Below are positions 43,421-55,647 of a stretch of 64,000 nt of DNA, in pieces. The notes below the pieces were generated by a model that saw only the letters and a program-made list of their open reading frames with translations, did not search any database and was not told where the DNA came from. The stretch's first letter is position 1. The number at the start of each line of letters is the position of its first letter. Source of the DNA: Sacculina carcini (taxonomy: Eukaryota > Arthropoda > Thecostraca > Sacculinidae); NCBI GenBank assembly GCA_916048095.2, contig OU696572.1, forward strand, positions 8,688,629-8,752,628. The letters are read 5' to 3'. A program made the translations under genes and the position numbers.

Positions 43421-43423
<3 letters not shown>

Positions 43424-44266
43424 GAGATTATATATATATATGAGATTAACAGCTATACAATGAGGTTTACGATGAACGAATACCTCTTGGTTTTCCCTCT
43501 TTTTGCTGGAACTGTATGGTGAAGTGAATACAAAAGGAACGAATAATAGCAAAAAATAGTGAATAATATACGTACATTTTTCAATAAATTTCGAAATACA
43601 TTCACAATAAAAATGTTCACTGCGATTTTCAGTCCGACAAGTGTGGATTTATTATCCATTGTACTAAAGTGGTGCTTCTCTCTACTTCTCGGAAAATTAC
43701 CGTATGATGTATATCCGCCAGTTCATATTATATATTATCTTACAAGCTGAAAATTGACAAGTTATCTTGCAATAAAATCCCCCTGGGACCTCATTTTACT
43801 GATTGTTGGTCGGCAATGAGGATAACTCGCGCAAAGCTGCATCTACTCATTTTTCCTATATACAATCATGCACTCACCTTCAACTCTGATATCAACGTGC
43901 TTCTTGTCAAACCCTTATTGACCGATCTACCATTAGGATCCACGAACACTCCCAACGTGGGGTTGTTGGACCGACCGACTGCATTTACTCGCACTCACAC
44001 ACACGCGCTCTCGCGCATATACGCGCATGCATGACATACACACATACATTTCTGTGAGTACACACATGATGGTCTTGTGGCAGAAGTCCTTGTTTGCGAC
44101 ATGCCGAGGAATTCGCCCGGAACGAAAGTCGGCGCCATCTTGACGAAGCGTCCTGTAAACGCCAATGATTATCAATACGTTTCCTAGCATGCGCCAGGCC
44201 AAGGAAATTGAGGTCGTATCATGACTACAAAGAAGCTAACTTCTGCAAAAACATTCATGAAGAATA

Positions 44267-45639
44267 TAGTCATTTGGGGCAAATGGCGATTTGGTTATTT
44301 TGGGGGTAAAAAATGATTTTGACCTTAGCAGAGTTGAAATCGCTATGTACAAGAAATGAGTGGATAAACTATTAGAGCAATCGTTTGCGGTCATTTCAGT
44401 GTATGAATCGTCTTTCTACGTTAAAAAATGAATGTGTGACACAATTTATCCCAAAACCTTTCAAAACATGTTGCACAAAACATTTGCAATGTTTCAGAAA
44501 ATTTGTCATAATTCACCACATGGACAAATTTTGGGGGCAATTCGCGATCGCTTCAAGAAACTGGGGCAATTGGCTATAGCTATCTCTTCCATAGCATTTA
44601 TATGCAGGTATTAAAGACACCACATCATTCTGAAAGTGGGGCATATAACGATCGGTGTGGGGGTAATTGACGATCAGTGTAGCGATCGTCAATTGCCCCA
44701 CACCGATCGTAATATGCCCCATCCCCGATTTCTATTTACCCCTATAGCGATCGTCAATTGCCCCGTGGTGCACCACGTGCGACGACGTCTTGCATTACTT
44801 CGAGGAAATGTACTTCGCGGAGCCCACCAGGAGCCATAGTCGACTAGAATACCGCGGCGGTCATGCAAACAACTTCACTTGGCTTGCATAGAGACTGTCC
44901 TACACTCCAGAGGACGTCGTGCGACCCCCTCACAAAAAAGAGGAGAGTCATTCCCATGAGCTGTTATAACTGATGAGAATTGCCACCAAAAGATTGCAGA
45001 GATGAACAAGTCTAAGACAAGACTTCGCAAGTAGGGAGCTCCTACTCAAACTGAGAAATCTAGCAAGGAATAACCAAAGAAAAAGGCAAAAGTGAGAAAG
45101 AGAAAGTCGAAAGGGGATGATGAGGACTCGGACTCAACAGTGTCGCAATAACTAACAAATACTTCCAGTGAGTTATCTCTGGAAGACCTGCTGAGAGATG
45201 GCATTGAAGCCATGCTATAACGGAAGAAAACACTTCTTTTCGTAGAGTGTATTATGTATCATCCTTAAGGCCAGGCCAAGTAAGCTAGCATTGTAATGTG
45301 AGCTAGTTCATCTTTGTTTTTCGTTTGAATATATTTAGTTGATAATTTCTGTCTTTATCTACCATCTAGAATGTCAAATTACCTTCAAATTAACGAATTA
45401 CGGATCGATCGTTAATTACCCTACGAAAATCGGCATTTACCCCACTGGGGTAAATGACGATCGCACCACTAAATTCGATCTCTATTTAAAAAAACAAAAT
45501 TTTCAAAAGCTTTCAATACGGGGATAGAAGCACAGTGTACCAACACACTATGTGGTACTTAGTATGTTTTGCTATCGTCATTAGTATAAGCGCTGGTTAG
45601 ATGTTAATGAAAACGATCGTCATTTGCCCCGAATGACTA
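44267..45639. mobile_element. DNA transposon remnant with TA duplication and repeated GATCGTCAATTGCCCC motifs
   Basis: The ends are inverted: tagtcatttggggcaaatg at the left and the complement of catttgccccgaatgacta at the right. Both are flanked by TA (44265-44266 and 45640-45641). Subterminal copies of 'gatcgtcaattgcccc' or its complement occur near 44540, 44650-44720, 44745 and 45400-45470. A degraded, lysine-rich reading lies around 44930-45210 without a full ORF. TA target duplication suggests the Tc1/mariner/pogo superfamily, but no catalytic domain is readable. Confidence 0.6.
44638..44720. repeat. Near-perfect 37-bp palindrome inside the transposon remnant
   Basis: Arms 44638-44675 and 44684-44720 with an 8-base spacer. 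The arms differ by about two positions. They contain 'cgatcggtgtgggg' and 'aattgacgatc'. Confidence 0.85.
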
Positions 45640-45641
45640 TA

Positions 45642-46922
45642 CGTGATATTTTGCAAAAATGTGCTTTTGTTTTTGGTGGTATACCTTGAGGTACGTAGAA
45701 GTTCTTTCAAACATTGATCGATAAGAACCTGTATGAATATAATTATAATCATTAATCATAAATTTATATTGACAATAATACTAAGAAATTCAAACGTAAG
45801 GACATATACATAACAAGGACAAATAATACTAATAAATTTATACGTATTAAACGTATTCAAACGTAAGTTTAGATTATACTGATTTGCATAAGATTGGATA
45901 ATTTAGAATTATAAATATACACATGCGCGCAAAAATTACAAACTCAATAAGGAAATTCATGTAGAAATTATTTGCGTGGGACTGAAATAAGGAGAAGGTT
46001 GAATCAATGAGATCGAGAATTAGGACCGACATTAATCGAACAATTACAGTCGAATATCTTAATTATTCCCTTGGTAGAACTTATGCTTGCTTGAAATGCT
46101 TGTAAACGTATTTAGATAGAAAAAAAGGTTTCGGCAACGTGACTGCATATTCATTGGAAATTGTTCAATAAGACAACAAATATATTTGTGTCGATACGAC
46201 TAACATACCGGCTCAACCCATGAACACACAGGATTGCAACAAGACAATTGATTACATACAATTCGATGTGGATTTTTGTAATACAAACACAATGAGAACC
46301 GACGAACAAAACGCGTCAATTGTGGATCTTCCTTTCACAAAAAGATCACAACTACTTTCATTATAGTTATTGGTGAAAACAATGAACGAGGTTATATAGG
46401 AATATAGGTTATAGGTTATATAGGCACTGTTATTGTATTGGTTAAGCGTGTGTGTGTGCACTTGTGATTGTAATCATTGTAATGATTGTAAATACAGTTG
46501 GTACATGTACAGACAATTTATTGCGCTATGTAAGTGTGTGTGTGTGTGTTTGTGTTTCTGTACCTATGTATGCTGGATCTTTGAATCTGTGTATGCATGC
46601 GTGTGTGTGGGTGGGTGACTGATTGCGCGTGTGTGTGTGTTTGTGTGTTTGTGTATTTCTGTTTCCGTACCTATGTATGATTGATCTTTGAATTTGTGTA
46701 TGTTTGCGTGTGTGAAGAAAGAAAGAAAGAAACATGTATTGGCGCTCAGACTGTTAGTATGGAGCGCTGCTCCAATTCGCAACACATAATATACTATATA
46801 CATCGCAAATATATACACAATATCAATATAAAACAGCATTAGTTTGAAAATTCATAAAATGTCCTTATCAGCAGTACATACGATCATATCAAATACCATG
46901 CAAGGTCCATCGCAATTGTTTA
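45642..46922. other. No gene seen; GT and GAAA simple repeats
   Basis: AT-rich DNA, with GT-rich stretches at about 46450-46460, 46533-46550 and 46629-46650 and a (GAAA)n run at about 46716-46732. Two similar segments ('cctatgtatg.ttgatctttgaat.tgtgtatg') lie about 110 bp apart. Confidence 0.5.
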
Positions 46923-47462
46923 TCATGCAACGCACATTTTCAAGCATTCATCGACAAATTTAGCAAGATTCTTCATAACATCAATGTTTTTGCACTTCAT
47001 CAATTTGAAAAATTTGTATTGCGCTTCAACTTGCCAGTATTGTTCCGGTATATATTTTGTCCTCAGTTGTACTATAGTCGGGTTCTGACACTGTATCATC
47101 ATGTGGTACTCGTCTCCAATTCTGTTATTATTGCACAGGTCACAGTATCGTTCATGTCGTGGTGTCCCACTGTAGCGGCCTCTAGTCACCGCCAGCCGGT
47201 GATTACCTGTCCTTATTTTTGTTAAGTATATCCGATCTTGTTTATTGAGTTTAATTAGGTAATCTTCCAACTCGTAAGTCGTCTTAAATAGTCTATAATT
47301 ACAGCACAACGTTTTGCTTGCCATATTCGAATACCATTGGTTAATCCATATATCTTTGAGTTTTCTTTTAACCATATGCATTGTCCTAACGGGATTATGT
47401 ATATTCTGTAGTGTCCATAAGCTGCACAGCCCGCACTCATTACAAATGTTGCGTATATACAA
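46923..47462 (-). pseudogene. LINE (non-LTR retrotransposon) Pol C-terminal fragment
   Basis: 179 codons with the C-terminal signature of RT proteins from LINEs common in marine invertebrates: LTKIRTGNHRLAVTRGRYSG, then a CX2C...HX4C finger (ERYCDLCNNN...DEYHMMIQC). No RT or endonuclease domain is attached, so it is a 5'-truncated copy, as is usual for LINEs. Confidence 0.7.
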
Positions 47463-47554
47463 TAATGTATGTATGTGTATGACTGTCCAAGCTGTCGGAT
47501 TCCTTTCAATTGTGTGTTTGCCTAAGTATGATGTATATCTGTATGTGAGCGTGC

Positions 47555-47555
<1 letters not shown>

Positions 47556-47614
<59 letters not shown>
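47556..47614. repeat. (GT)n microsatellite
   Basis: About 29 GT units. Confidence 0.95.
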
Positions 47615-47615
<1 letters not shown>

Positions 47616-47624
47616 CTTACCTAG

Positions 47625-48620
47625 TTCTTACCTAGTTGACCCCGCAGAAGTGAATCTCCTGTCTTCCAAGTATCTTCATTTGTTTTGAGTGATTGTATTG
47701 ATTTTTGATTTACGATCTCCTCTGGTAGCTTGTTCCAATCATCTATCGCCCTACTGGGGAAACTAAATTTTTGAACGTCTCTTTTTATTCTTTGTTTCTG
47801 TAGACCAAATTTGTGACCTCTTTTTGATTTTGCCAATTCGAATAAATCTTGATTTTGTACCACTTATTTTTTCGAAAGATATTTATAGATTGAAATTAAA
47901 TCCCCTCTTTTTCGCCTTTCCTCCAATGTCCATAGACCTAATTTACTCAATCTGTTTTGATAAGATAAGTCTCGGATGCTGCTCAAAATTTTTGTGGCCG
48001 ATCTTTGTACTTTTTCCAATTTCTTCTTGTGTTTTTTCAAATAGGGTTCCAAATAAATGCGGCGTATTCCATTGTAGGTCTTATAGTTGATTTTATTAAT
48101 GTTCCCAGCATATATTCGTCAATGTATGAAAAAGCCGTTTTGATTTTTGCTATCTTGCTGTTTGCTATCTTAACGATGCTTGATATATGATTTTCCGGGG
48201 AGATACAATAATTTATTTCGACACCCAAATCTTTTTCCTTGTTTGTTGCTTGCAATGTAATATCTCGTATCTTGTATTTCCAATGTGGTATTCTCATTCC
48301 TTGTCCAAATCGCAGAACATAACATATATTTGTATTGAAAGGCATTTGCCACTCCTCACGCCATCTTGATAAATTGTCCAAACATGTTTGCATGATAATG
48401 CAGTCCTCTAAGCCGGTTATATCCTTTTTTATTTTTAAAATATCGGCGAACATGTTCATATAAACACTGGTCGGCACTATCTCCTCGATGTCATTAATAA
48501 ATATTACAAATAGTATATTTGCTAGAACTTTGCCCTAAGGCACTCCGCTGGTGACACTCCGCCATGACGAGTAGTGACCCCGTAGACATATCCGCATTTC
48601 TCTATCCGTTAGGAAGTCAC
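47625..48620 (-). pseudogene. LINE reverse transcriptase C-terminal part, frameshifted
   Basis: Three overlapping frames on the minus strand read as one degraded jockey/CR1-type RT end. The first is the post-palm region with DCIIMQTCLDNLSRWREEWQM and NKEKDLGVEINYCISPENH (48477 to about 48060). Next is KKLEKVQRSATKILSSIRDL and YQNRLSKLGLWTLEERRKRGD (48052-47870). The last is the conserved end PSRAIDDWNKLPEEIV (about 47760-47700). The catalytic FxDD lies at the degraded edge (FADI, near 48450). It is abutted at the right by a SINE head near 48633. Confidence 0.75.
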
Positions 48621-48629
48621 CTATCCATC

Positions 48630-48690
48630 TTTGTAGCCGCTTGTGAGGCGGGTGTGCTAACCACTACATCACAGAGTCCACACAAAGGTC
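48630..48690 (-). mobile_element. tRNA-derived SINE head, fragment (copy 3)
   Basis: 'cttgtgaggcgggtgtgctaac' and 'cacagagtcc' match the tRNA-like 5' end of the SINE at 61110-61180. Only the first 50 or so bases are present. Confidence 0.55.
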
Positions 48691-49032
48691 TACAAGATAT
48701 TGTGTTTATTGACCACGTATAGTGTCTTAGGTGCGTAAAAATCGCTACATTGTAAATAATAACATGACATGTCATAGAAGCGCCATTAGCGCCGTAACTA
48801 TGTAATTGGGTCAAGTGATTACGTGTACCTGTGTTTTGTTACCTTTCGAGTGACACGTAGATCTTTAGGTTTCCAGGTAAGTAAAGGTAAGTGATATGTC
48901 ATTCTTAGATTTGGGCTTGTACGGTTTGTTTCTCTTGTGTGAATATATTGGGTTATTGCTAACGCCTCTTCTTTGCTGGTGAGCCGCGACACGTTATGTG
49001 AGCCACGTAATGTGAGTCTCTGCTTGTGTGTG

Positions 49033-49083
<51 letters not shown>

Positions 49084-49188
49084 TATTGATAATCACGTGT
49101 GAATATAATATAGAACAGATTTATAGCACTGTCACGCTCCATTCAAGCAGTTATTGCAGTAATTGTACTTCCGCCACATGCAGTTCCA
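48691..49188. other. No gene seen; (GT)n at about 49034-49080
   Basis: This is intergenic sequence just 3' of acyltransferase D. It holds a GT microsatellite and no supported ORF. Confidence 0.55.
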
Positions 49189-50934
49189 TCATGGCTTGGC
49201 GCTTGAAAGTCTTGTAAGAAGTTGAATAGTCAGTTCCATGATTTCTTTCACGTGCTTTACCGACACATTTTGACAATGCGCTACTACACTGTAATGTAGC
49301 CTATCTTCTAGGCAGCCGAACTGGTGCATTGCCCATACCTTATCCAGTAGTGGATGAAGTGCAAATGCCGAGAACGTCGCTTTTGCAGTTATACTGTAAT
49401 TTTCGGCGTTGACGTTTGTATTTAGCAGTTGGTCCACCCTGCCGTAGTTGTTCATTAGTAAATCCACGTCTGTTATGCTATCATTAGCTGTTTGTTCTGA
49501 TTGGCTTCTGGAAGCACCGCATTTAGATTTTTCTGGTTCAGTTTTACAGACAAACATATATATGAGCTTATCAAGTACAACCAGTATTTGTTGTAGGAGC
49601 TCTTGAACACTCAGAAGCCAACCGTCTGGATTGAAGCAGATCTTTGACAAGCGCATGATATGCACAGGCTCTCCTAGCGCTAGTTTTTTGCGCTGTGTGC
49701 GACTGACTGATCTTGCCAGTGTCCACACTGCGGCTTCGGACCCTTCAGCAGTTACCGTATCGACCACAACGTTGAGAAAAAGACCAGTAGAAGCAGTGAG
49801 GCAGTCCGGTATAGGAGGCAGATATGTAGGTATGTCCCTAGTGCTGCTGCATATATACCTTGTCGAATCAACAACTACTCCAGTGGCAAACCTGACAGGA
49901 AGCATGGTGTGCGGCGAGTGTCGCAACAGTAGCTGAGCAGAGCAAGTGCAGATAGCTGCTGTCAGTAGCTCTCCGACGGTTATGTGTCGTTGCTTGCATA
50001 AATCAAATAACCGGCGGCTCACTGACGCGGGCAGGATCGTGAATTCGACGTGAGTATCTTCCATGACGATTTCGCTGCATTTGCTGCTTGCAAGTGTCTT
50101 GTTGTATTGAATTGTCGCAGAAGTATGAGTGAGGTTGCGCTTTAATGTCCTATATTTTATTGACCCTCCAATTGCCTTCGGTAGCACCGCATCAAGTACT
50201 GACCAACGCACTACGCTCAGAAAAATTCGACATAAAGTAAACATAAAGTTTCTCCATGAATTAATTGGCAGATGTTCTAGAATGTACTCGAAGGGCACGC
50301 TGATATCTTGGCTATTAAAACCATTTTGACTGTTGATTGTTTGTTGTTTCTTTGGGATCGAACACTGCTCAAGTTCGTGTTGGATATTATTTATCAGTTT
50401 TCCCAGCAGTTTAGTGCTGCTAATACCGTCGCAAACACAATGAGATATCAACAAGTATATATTTGCGTGGTATACTGTACGCTCACTCGTACCTTCAGAC
50501 TTGAGTGACGGACCGTTTAGGAAAAACACCCGTGCAAGTGGTCCGGTATGAAGATCCAAAGTATCCGAGTTGATGATCTTATTGAAATAGTAGCGCCATT
50601 CACTACTGAAACAGTCTTGGTCGAGTGATGTTGGTAGTTGTCGGACCTCAATAGGCGGTGATCCTTTTGCCAACCAGCAACGATGGCGTCCACGACCGTC
50701 TTCTACGATTTCCACATGAGTGGAGAGTATAGGTGTTTCTTGTTGTAGCCTACTCACGGCGCGCTGCATCAGGTCAATTGTCAGCGGTTCCGGAGCTCGG
50801 CACACGCCTGTTCTACCTTCAGAAAGTTCCACTAACACCGATGAGCACACCTGATGAGTGCCGTCCATGTTCACGTGATGAAAATAGAACATCCATTCGT
50901 TGTGGCTTAATTTCCTCAATAACCTGCTTGACAT
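49189..50934 (-). CDS. Condensation/alcohol-acetyltransferase-fold acyltransferase, copy D
   Basis: 581 aa, single exon. I chose the ATG at 50934 (MSSRLLRKLSHNEWMFYFHH) because it aligns with the start of copy C; the frame stays open 16 codons further to a GTG, which is unlikely to be used. HxxxDG is intact as SHCVCDGIS and the second motif as NNYGRVDQLL. Long stretches are identical to copy C (for example VLVELSEGRTGVCRAPEPL and VEIVEDGRGRHRCWLA). Differences cluster in the middle linker. Both copies are open end to end, so both may be functional. The gene points away from SLC23 copy B, whose first exon starts 917 bp upstream of this ATG on the other strand. Confidence 0.8.
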   Translation of the reverse strand: MSSRLLRKLSHNEWMFYFHHVNMDGTHQVCSSVLVELSEGRTGVCRAPEPLTIDLMQRAVSRLQQETPILSTHVEIVEDGRGRHRCWLAKGSPPIEVRQLPTSLDQDCFSSEWRYYFNKIINSDTLDLHTGPLARVFFLNGPSLKSEGTSERTVYHANIYLLISHCVCDGISSTKLLGKLINNIQHELEQCSIPKKQQTINSQNGFNSQDISVPFEYILEHLPINSWRNFMFTLCRIFLSVVRWSVLDAVLPKAIGGSIKYRTLKRNLTHTSATIQYNKTLASSKCSEIVMEDTHVEFTILPASVSRRLFDLCKQRHITVGELLTAAICTCSAQLLLRHSPHTMLPVRFATGVVVDSTRYICSSTRDIPTYLPPIPDCLTASTGLFLNVVVDTVTAEGSEAAVWTLARSVSRTQRKKLALGEPVHIMRLSKICFNPDGWLLSVQELLQQILVVLDKLIYMFVCKTEPEKSKCGASRSQSEQTANDSITDVDLLMNNYGRVDQLLNTNVNAENYSITAKATFSAFALHPLLDKVWAMHQFGCLEDRLHYSVVAHCQNVSVKHVKEIMELTIQLLTRLSSAKP

Positions 50935-51850
50935 TATGCGTTTATATTTACTTGTAGTTTTCGCACTATTTCTAGTTTTCACGTGTTCACACGGTTCTGG
51001 TTAGATATATAAATAGGGATATCTCATGAATGCTCTGCACAAAAATGGCCATCAAATCAAAATGGTTCATACCATATATCAGCTCTCCTTAGCGACTGGT
51101 TGATTCAACAATTTTGGTATGTTTCAATCGATTAATATAAGTTGTCAGCTGAATTATTCGCTCCGTACAACTAAGAGGTTCTAACTAATGCTGCATCCGT
51201 GGGTTAAGAGGTTATTCTGCGGTACGCTTCGAAGTGACAAAGTGCACAAAGTGATCGCAGGTATATTCAATTTCAAAATACTTTCATCACTGTCAGGTGC
51301 ACCTGGTCACGAGCTCTTGAATATCAATGATAAGTCATGCGCACAAATAAACTTTCATTTTCGTACGCTATTCGAGCGGAAGTACTGAATGATACAGTTT
51401 GTAATTTGTTCATGAATTTTATCAAAACATACACAACCAACTATGACTAATAAATTAAAAAACAGTAACAATACGTAAAGATAGGAGGTGCTTTGGACGC
51501 AGCAGTGAGATACGCCATACCATATCCAGACAAGCTGTATATAGCGAGCCTCATGTACTTTCTATTCATGTAGAAAATCACAAAAATGCATTTGTGGTAA
51601 GAGTAATAAATACACAAATAGGTGTAAAAATCATTTTTAAATGTACAACGTCACCTCCAGATGCCGATTTAATATATTTCCACAGATACACAATCAACAC
51701 ACTTCAGGTGTATTGTAAGTTATATATTTATTCAATCAACCTTTATACATAACTTCGATGATGAGACCATTAAGTCAAGTGCTTAGGACAAATTTTTTGC
51801 AATCTACTCGATAGAACTAAAAAGAAATCATCTTCAATTTCGTGTTGCAG

Positions 51851-51967
51851 GTACATCTTCTAAACCGCCAACGTGATGAGACATTCGGCAAAGAAAAAGA
51901 AATGGACATCACCTTCCAAGTTGACGACAACCCTCCGTGGCACCAATGTGCCTGTCTATTATTTCAG
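51851..51967 (+). pseudogene. SLC23-type transporter copy B, first recognised exon
   Basis: A 117-bp exon between a gttgcag acceptor and a TTTCAG|GTATG donor. It ends in NPPWHQCACLLFQ, matching PPWYQCACLGFQ of copy A. Length and phase are equal to copy A. I label the exon part of a probable pseudogene because of defects further downstream. Confidence 0.78.
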
Positions 51968-52696
51968 GTATGTTTTTGAGTTAAACCGAAAATATGGGTC
52001 ACGGTCGAGTCGTCGGCGACTAAGCCCGCTCCCCCACTATTCTTCAGTGAGTAAGGTGGCTAGATACCCGACAGAAAAAAAAACCTGTTTCAAGGGTGGA
52101 TGAGCTATCTGATAGCCAACGGTCATCTAGCATGTTCCAGTTTGCAAACGTGTTTTAATTTTTCTATTTGTGCCTACTCCCTGCTCGCTGTGATGTTTCT
52201 GTCGGTTGTGTCTTTTTCGCGCCTGTGTATAAATATGTGCGCTATATTAAATATATGTTGTTGTTGTTGCTGTCAGTTTGCTTAGACGAACCTGTGACAG
52301 CCGCTGACATCGGAAGAGGTTAAACTTTCAGGAACAGAGTACAGTTTTTGTAGATTAGAACTTGTCTGACTATAAATATTCGGTCGGTCGATCGGTAGAT
52401 TGGAACAGCAGGGTTGGCAGTGTATTCGCTGGAAACTTCTCAGCCCTCTGTCTAGACATGGCAAGAGTGATAGAACAAAAGGATTAAAAAACTGATATTT
52501 CCCTATAAACAGGTAAGTTAGCCAGAATTATAAAGTCAATTCTAACCACCACCAGACAGGAACTATTGAGATGCCCGAATGTCCATGATCAGTGACAACG
52601 CAGCTATATATATGTCGCCACTATGTGCATATTCATGCATGTTCAGTGCTTTTAAGTAACACATTATTGAGAAGACTGTTGGTCGTTTGTTGGTAG

Positions 52697-52854
52697 CACT
52701 ACCTAAAAATGTTTGGCAGCACTCTCACAATACCTCTCCTGATCACTCCATTGCTATGTGTGGAAGCTGATTCGCCTGATCGCGGCTATATTATAGGGAC
52801 AATTTTTTTCGTATCGGGCCTTTTGGCGCTTTTACAGGCTACATTCGGAATCAG
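52697..52854 (+). pseudogene. SLC23-type transporter copy B, second exon
   Basis: 158 bp, the same length as 848-1005. It reads HYLKMFGSTLTIPLLITPLL then DRGYIIGTIFFVSGLLALLQ and ATFGI. It has a ttggtag acceptor and an AG|GTAATA donor. The intron before it is 729 bp, compared with about 33.5 kb in copy A. Confidence 0.82.
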
Positions 52855-53145
52855 GTAATATGAAATGTGACTCTACATTATTCTAGAGAGATGTAATTGT
52901 GTCCAGTATATCAATGGATAATGGATGTTCAGAATACCCAATGTCAGCAAAAGTCTCATGTTTTCGGGTACATTTTCATTCATATACGGCTTCCGTACCT
53001 GTTGCTGCAGTGTAAAGCTGGTAAGGTTTGCGGTTAAAATAAGTTTCTTGCGGTGCCGTCTGGTACTGAAACATTTACCTGTATTCTGGTGCGCTGAGTG
53101 ATATTTGCCGCTATTAATTCATCATCTGCGGCTGGATTGTGCCAG

Positions 53146-53250
53146 ACTACCGATCTACAGACTACGGTGTCGACTGGCAAACGCGAATGTGCTTCCTTCA
53201 AGGCGGCATTATTATGGCGTCGCTGGTGCAAATGCTGGTATCCATCACCG
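53146..53250 (+). pseudogene. SLC23-type transporter copy B, third exon with 131-bp internal deletion
   Basis: It starts after the same attgtgccag acceptor as copy A and ends at the same ATCACCG|GT donor, but is 105 bp against 236 bp. The QGGSFAFL substrate-site motif and the glycosylated loop are missing. The loss of 131 bp shifts the frame before VDWQTRMCFLQGGIIMAS. This should abolish transporter function. Confidence 0.78.
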
Positions 53251-53840
53251 GTCAGTTGAACATATTGCACCGGCTTGTTGAATCATACAGAACAGTATCA
53301 TCCTATTGAAGGAATGAAATTTCGGAGAATTTTAACGTTGGCTTGCAAGCGATTCAGCGTTTGTGGATGTGTCTGGGTCTGTGTGTCTGTGTTCATGTGC
53401 AACGCTGGCCATTCAGGCACACGGCGTGTATGTTTGTGTGTGTGTGTGTGTATGTGTGTATACTGTACTGCGTTGCTGACTATGTAACTGGGGGAATTAT
53501 GGGCAGTGTAATGGGGTTCCGCTGACGCGTTTAGTCTCATGGGGGATTCGAGATGGAGCGTTCATAGTGTGCGTGTGAACAGTGGGCAGAAGCGTTGAGT
53601 AATCGTTTGAGGCGGTTTGAACAGTGCTATGTTCTTGGTGTTTTGTGCTCGTCTCCGCGGTGTAAATATTGAGTGTTGCGTTTATTTACTCGGTGTGATA
53701 TTGTGTGATTGCGTTATACTTGTACTTGTACGGCGACTTGTACTAGTGGCAGATGATTGGTCGCTTTCACGTTCATCTGCCTGCTCAGTTTTCCGACACA
53801 GATGCTTGGCGCGCCGGTGACAAAGTGCGAGATGACGGCT
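53251..53840. other. No gene seen; GT-rich low complexity
   Basis: Intronic remains of SLC23 copy B. A GT-rich stretch lies at about 53430-53460. No conserved ORF. Confidence 0.45.
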
Positions 53841-54577
53841 CTAACTTGATCCGAGGTCTTTTTGTAGGCCATTTGCACCATACTTTGCATGTGCGAGCCT
53901 CATTTCCAAAGTAAATGTGTGCTCTACACACTTGTGGTCGTTGAGCATCGCAAATGGTCGCAGTTCCCTCGGTATCAAGTAATGGCTGGTACTGGTTTGA
54001 TTTCGTGGCGTGGTGTTCCCTCTGCTAGAGCGAGCTACTGTCGTCCCAATACTTTCCGATTGTGCCGCAAAACACGGTTCTGTCTGTATCAGAGTCACCA
54101 ATTCGTCTGCTATTGGGTCCATGTGTTCGATCTTCAAGTCCTGTTGCGCCGCTAAGGCTGCAGCGACGGCCGTAGGCAAATATTTCCAGAACCTATACTT
54201 CACTATGTCTTCACCTGCACCAGCTTTTTGCGCTATCCTCTGAAGATCTGCCAGCGCCTCAGATGGTCGACCTGGTAGTGGCATTCTCGACATCAGTTCT
54301 TCGATCACTTCAGCTTTGGTTTCATCGAATTTGTTCTGCAAAGCCTGTTTGAGCTCCGAATATTTGTGACTAGCCAAAACTTGTGGACTGAGTCGGGCGG
54401 CCACATCTGGAGGCAGTGCAGCCATCGCATGTAAAAACGTGTTTCTTCCGATGTGATTCTGGCTAGATGAAATTGTGCCTCCAGGACAGCACTCCATCCA
54501 GCCACATACTCTGGCATGAGCGGAGGTGGTTTTACTCCCACATGGGCAGAAACAAACGGACTCGAAACCTGCTGCAT
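53841..54577 (-). pseudogene. Gag of a Ty3-type LTR element (element 5), frameshifted
   Basis: It starts MQQVSSPFVSAHVGVKPPPL at 54577, just inside a primer site. One frame (54577 to about 54440) carries AGWSAVLEAQFHLARITSEE. The next frame continues with FLHAMAALPPDVAARLSPQV and LKQALQNKFDETKAEVIEEL, a Gag capsid typical of Ty3-type elements in metazoans. Pol is absent. It lies inside the SLC23 copy B locus, where the middle exons should be. Confidence 0.7.
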
Positions 54578-54578
54578 T

Positions 54579-54601
54579 GAATCCTCACTCGGGGCACCAA
54601 A
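54579..54601 (-). promoter_or_regulatory. Primer-binding site of element 5
   Basis: On the minus strand, TTTGGTGCCCCGAGTGAGG directly follows the LTR end (CCACA). TGG-start primer sites next to the LTR are the retrotransposon norm. Confidence 0.65.
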
Positions 54602-54993
<392 letters not shown>

Positions 54994-55106
54994 AACATAC
55001 GGCTCACATTGTGTTCTACAGAACCACCACAAGCTCAATACACAAGGTAAATATAATCAAGACAGTCATTAAACCAAGCTTCACTTAAACTGCTGTCTGG
55101 TTTCAG

Positions 55107-55248
55107 GTGGTTCCAACGTATATTGAGAAGAACGGAGACGCGATTCAGACGGGTTCTGCGTTGTGTGACCAGATCATCAAAGTGTTATTGTCCACTAGCA
55201 TGTTTGTGGCAGGTGTTGTCGCCTGCCTGCTCGACAATACTATTTCAG
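55107..55248 (+). pseudogene. SLC23-type transporter copy B, late exon
   Basis: It encodes VVPTYIEKNGDAIQTG and IIKVLLSTSMFVAGVVACLL then DNTIS, matching the last transmembrane helices of SLC23 (family pattern LLTTAMFVGG...DNTIPG). The acceptor is tttcag. The donor reads CAG|GCCAGT, a GC instead of GT. The exons coding for the central helices between 53250 and 55107 were not found; that interval holds a gag remnant. Confidence 0.72.
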
Positions 55249-55647
55249 GCCAGTAATTAAGTTGAAAACTATGCGCTGGAACAATTATAAGTTAACTATA
55301 AGATACATAATTGATTGGAAAAAATGTGAGAATAGCATTATTGTCATCCATATTTTTTGTCAACAGAGGACTCATCCTTATTTTTTGTCAACATTACTAG
55401 GGCATAGGGAAGTTTTGAAAAATGGTCAAGTATATGTTTCCAGGTATCATGACTATACCATATAACAGTAGCATACACAAATAGCTTATATACAATTATT
55501 GACCATAAAATTACAATTACAAGTAACTGTATAATTTATCAGTAACTGGATAGTTTTCAACAAACTCAAGTCAAATATATACTCAGAATACGTGTTCACG
55601 AATCAACCTGTTTGTTTGGCAAAGCGCAATAATTCAATGGTCTAGAC

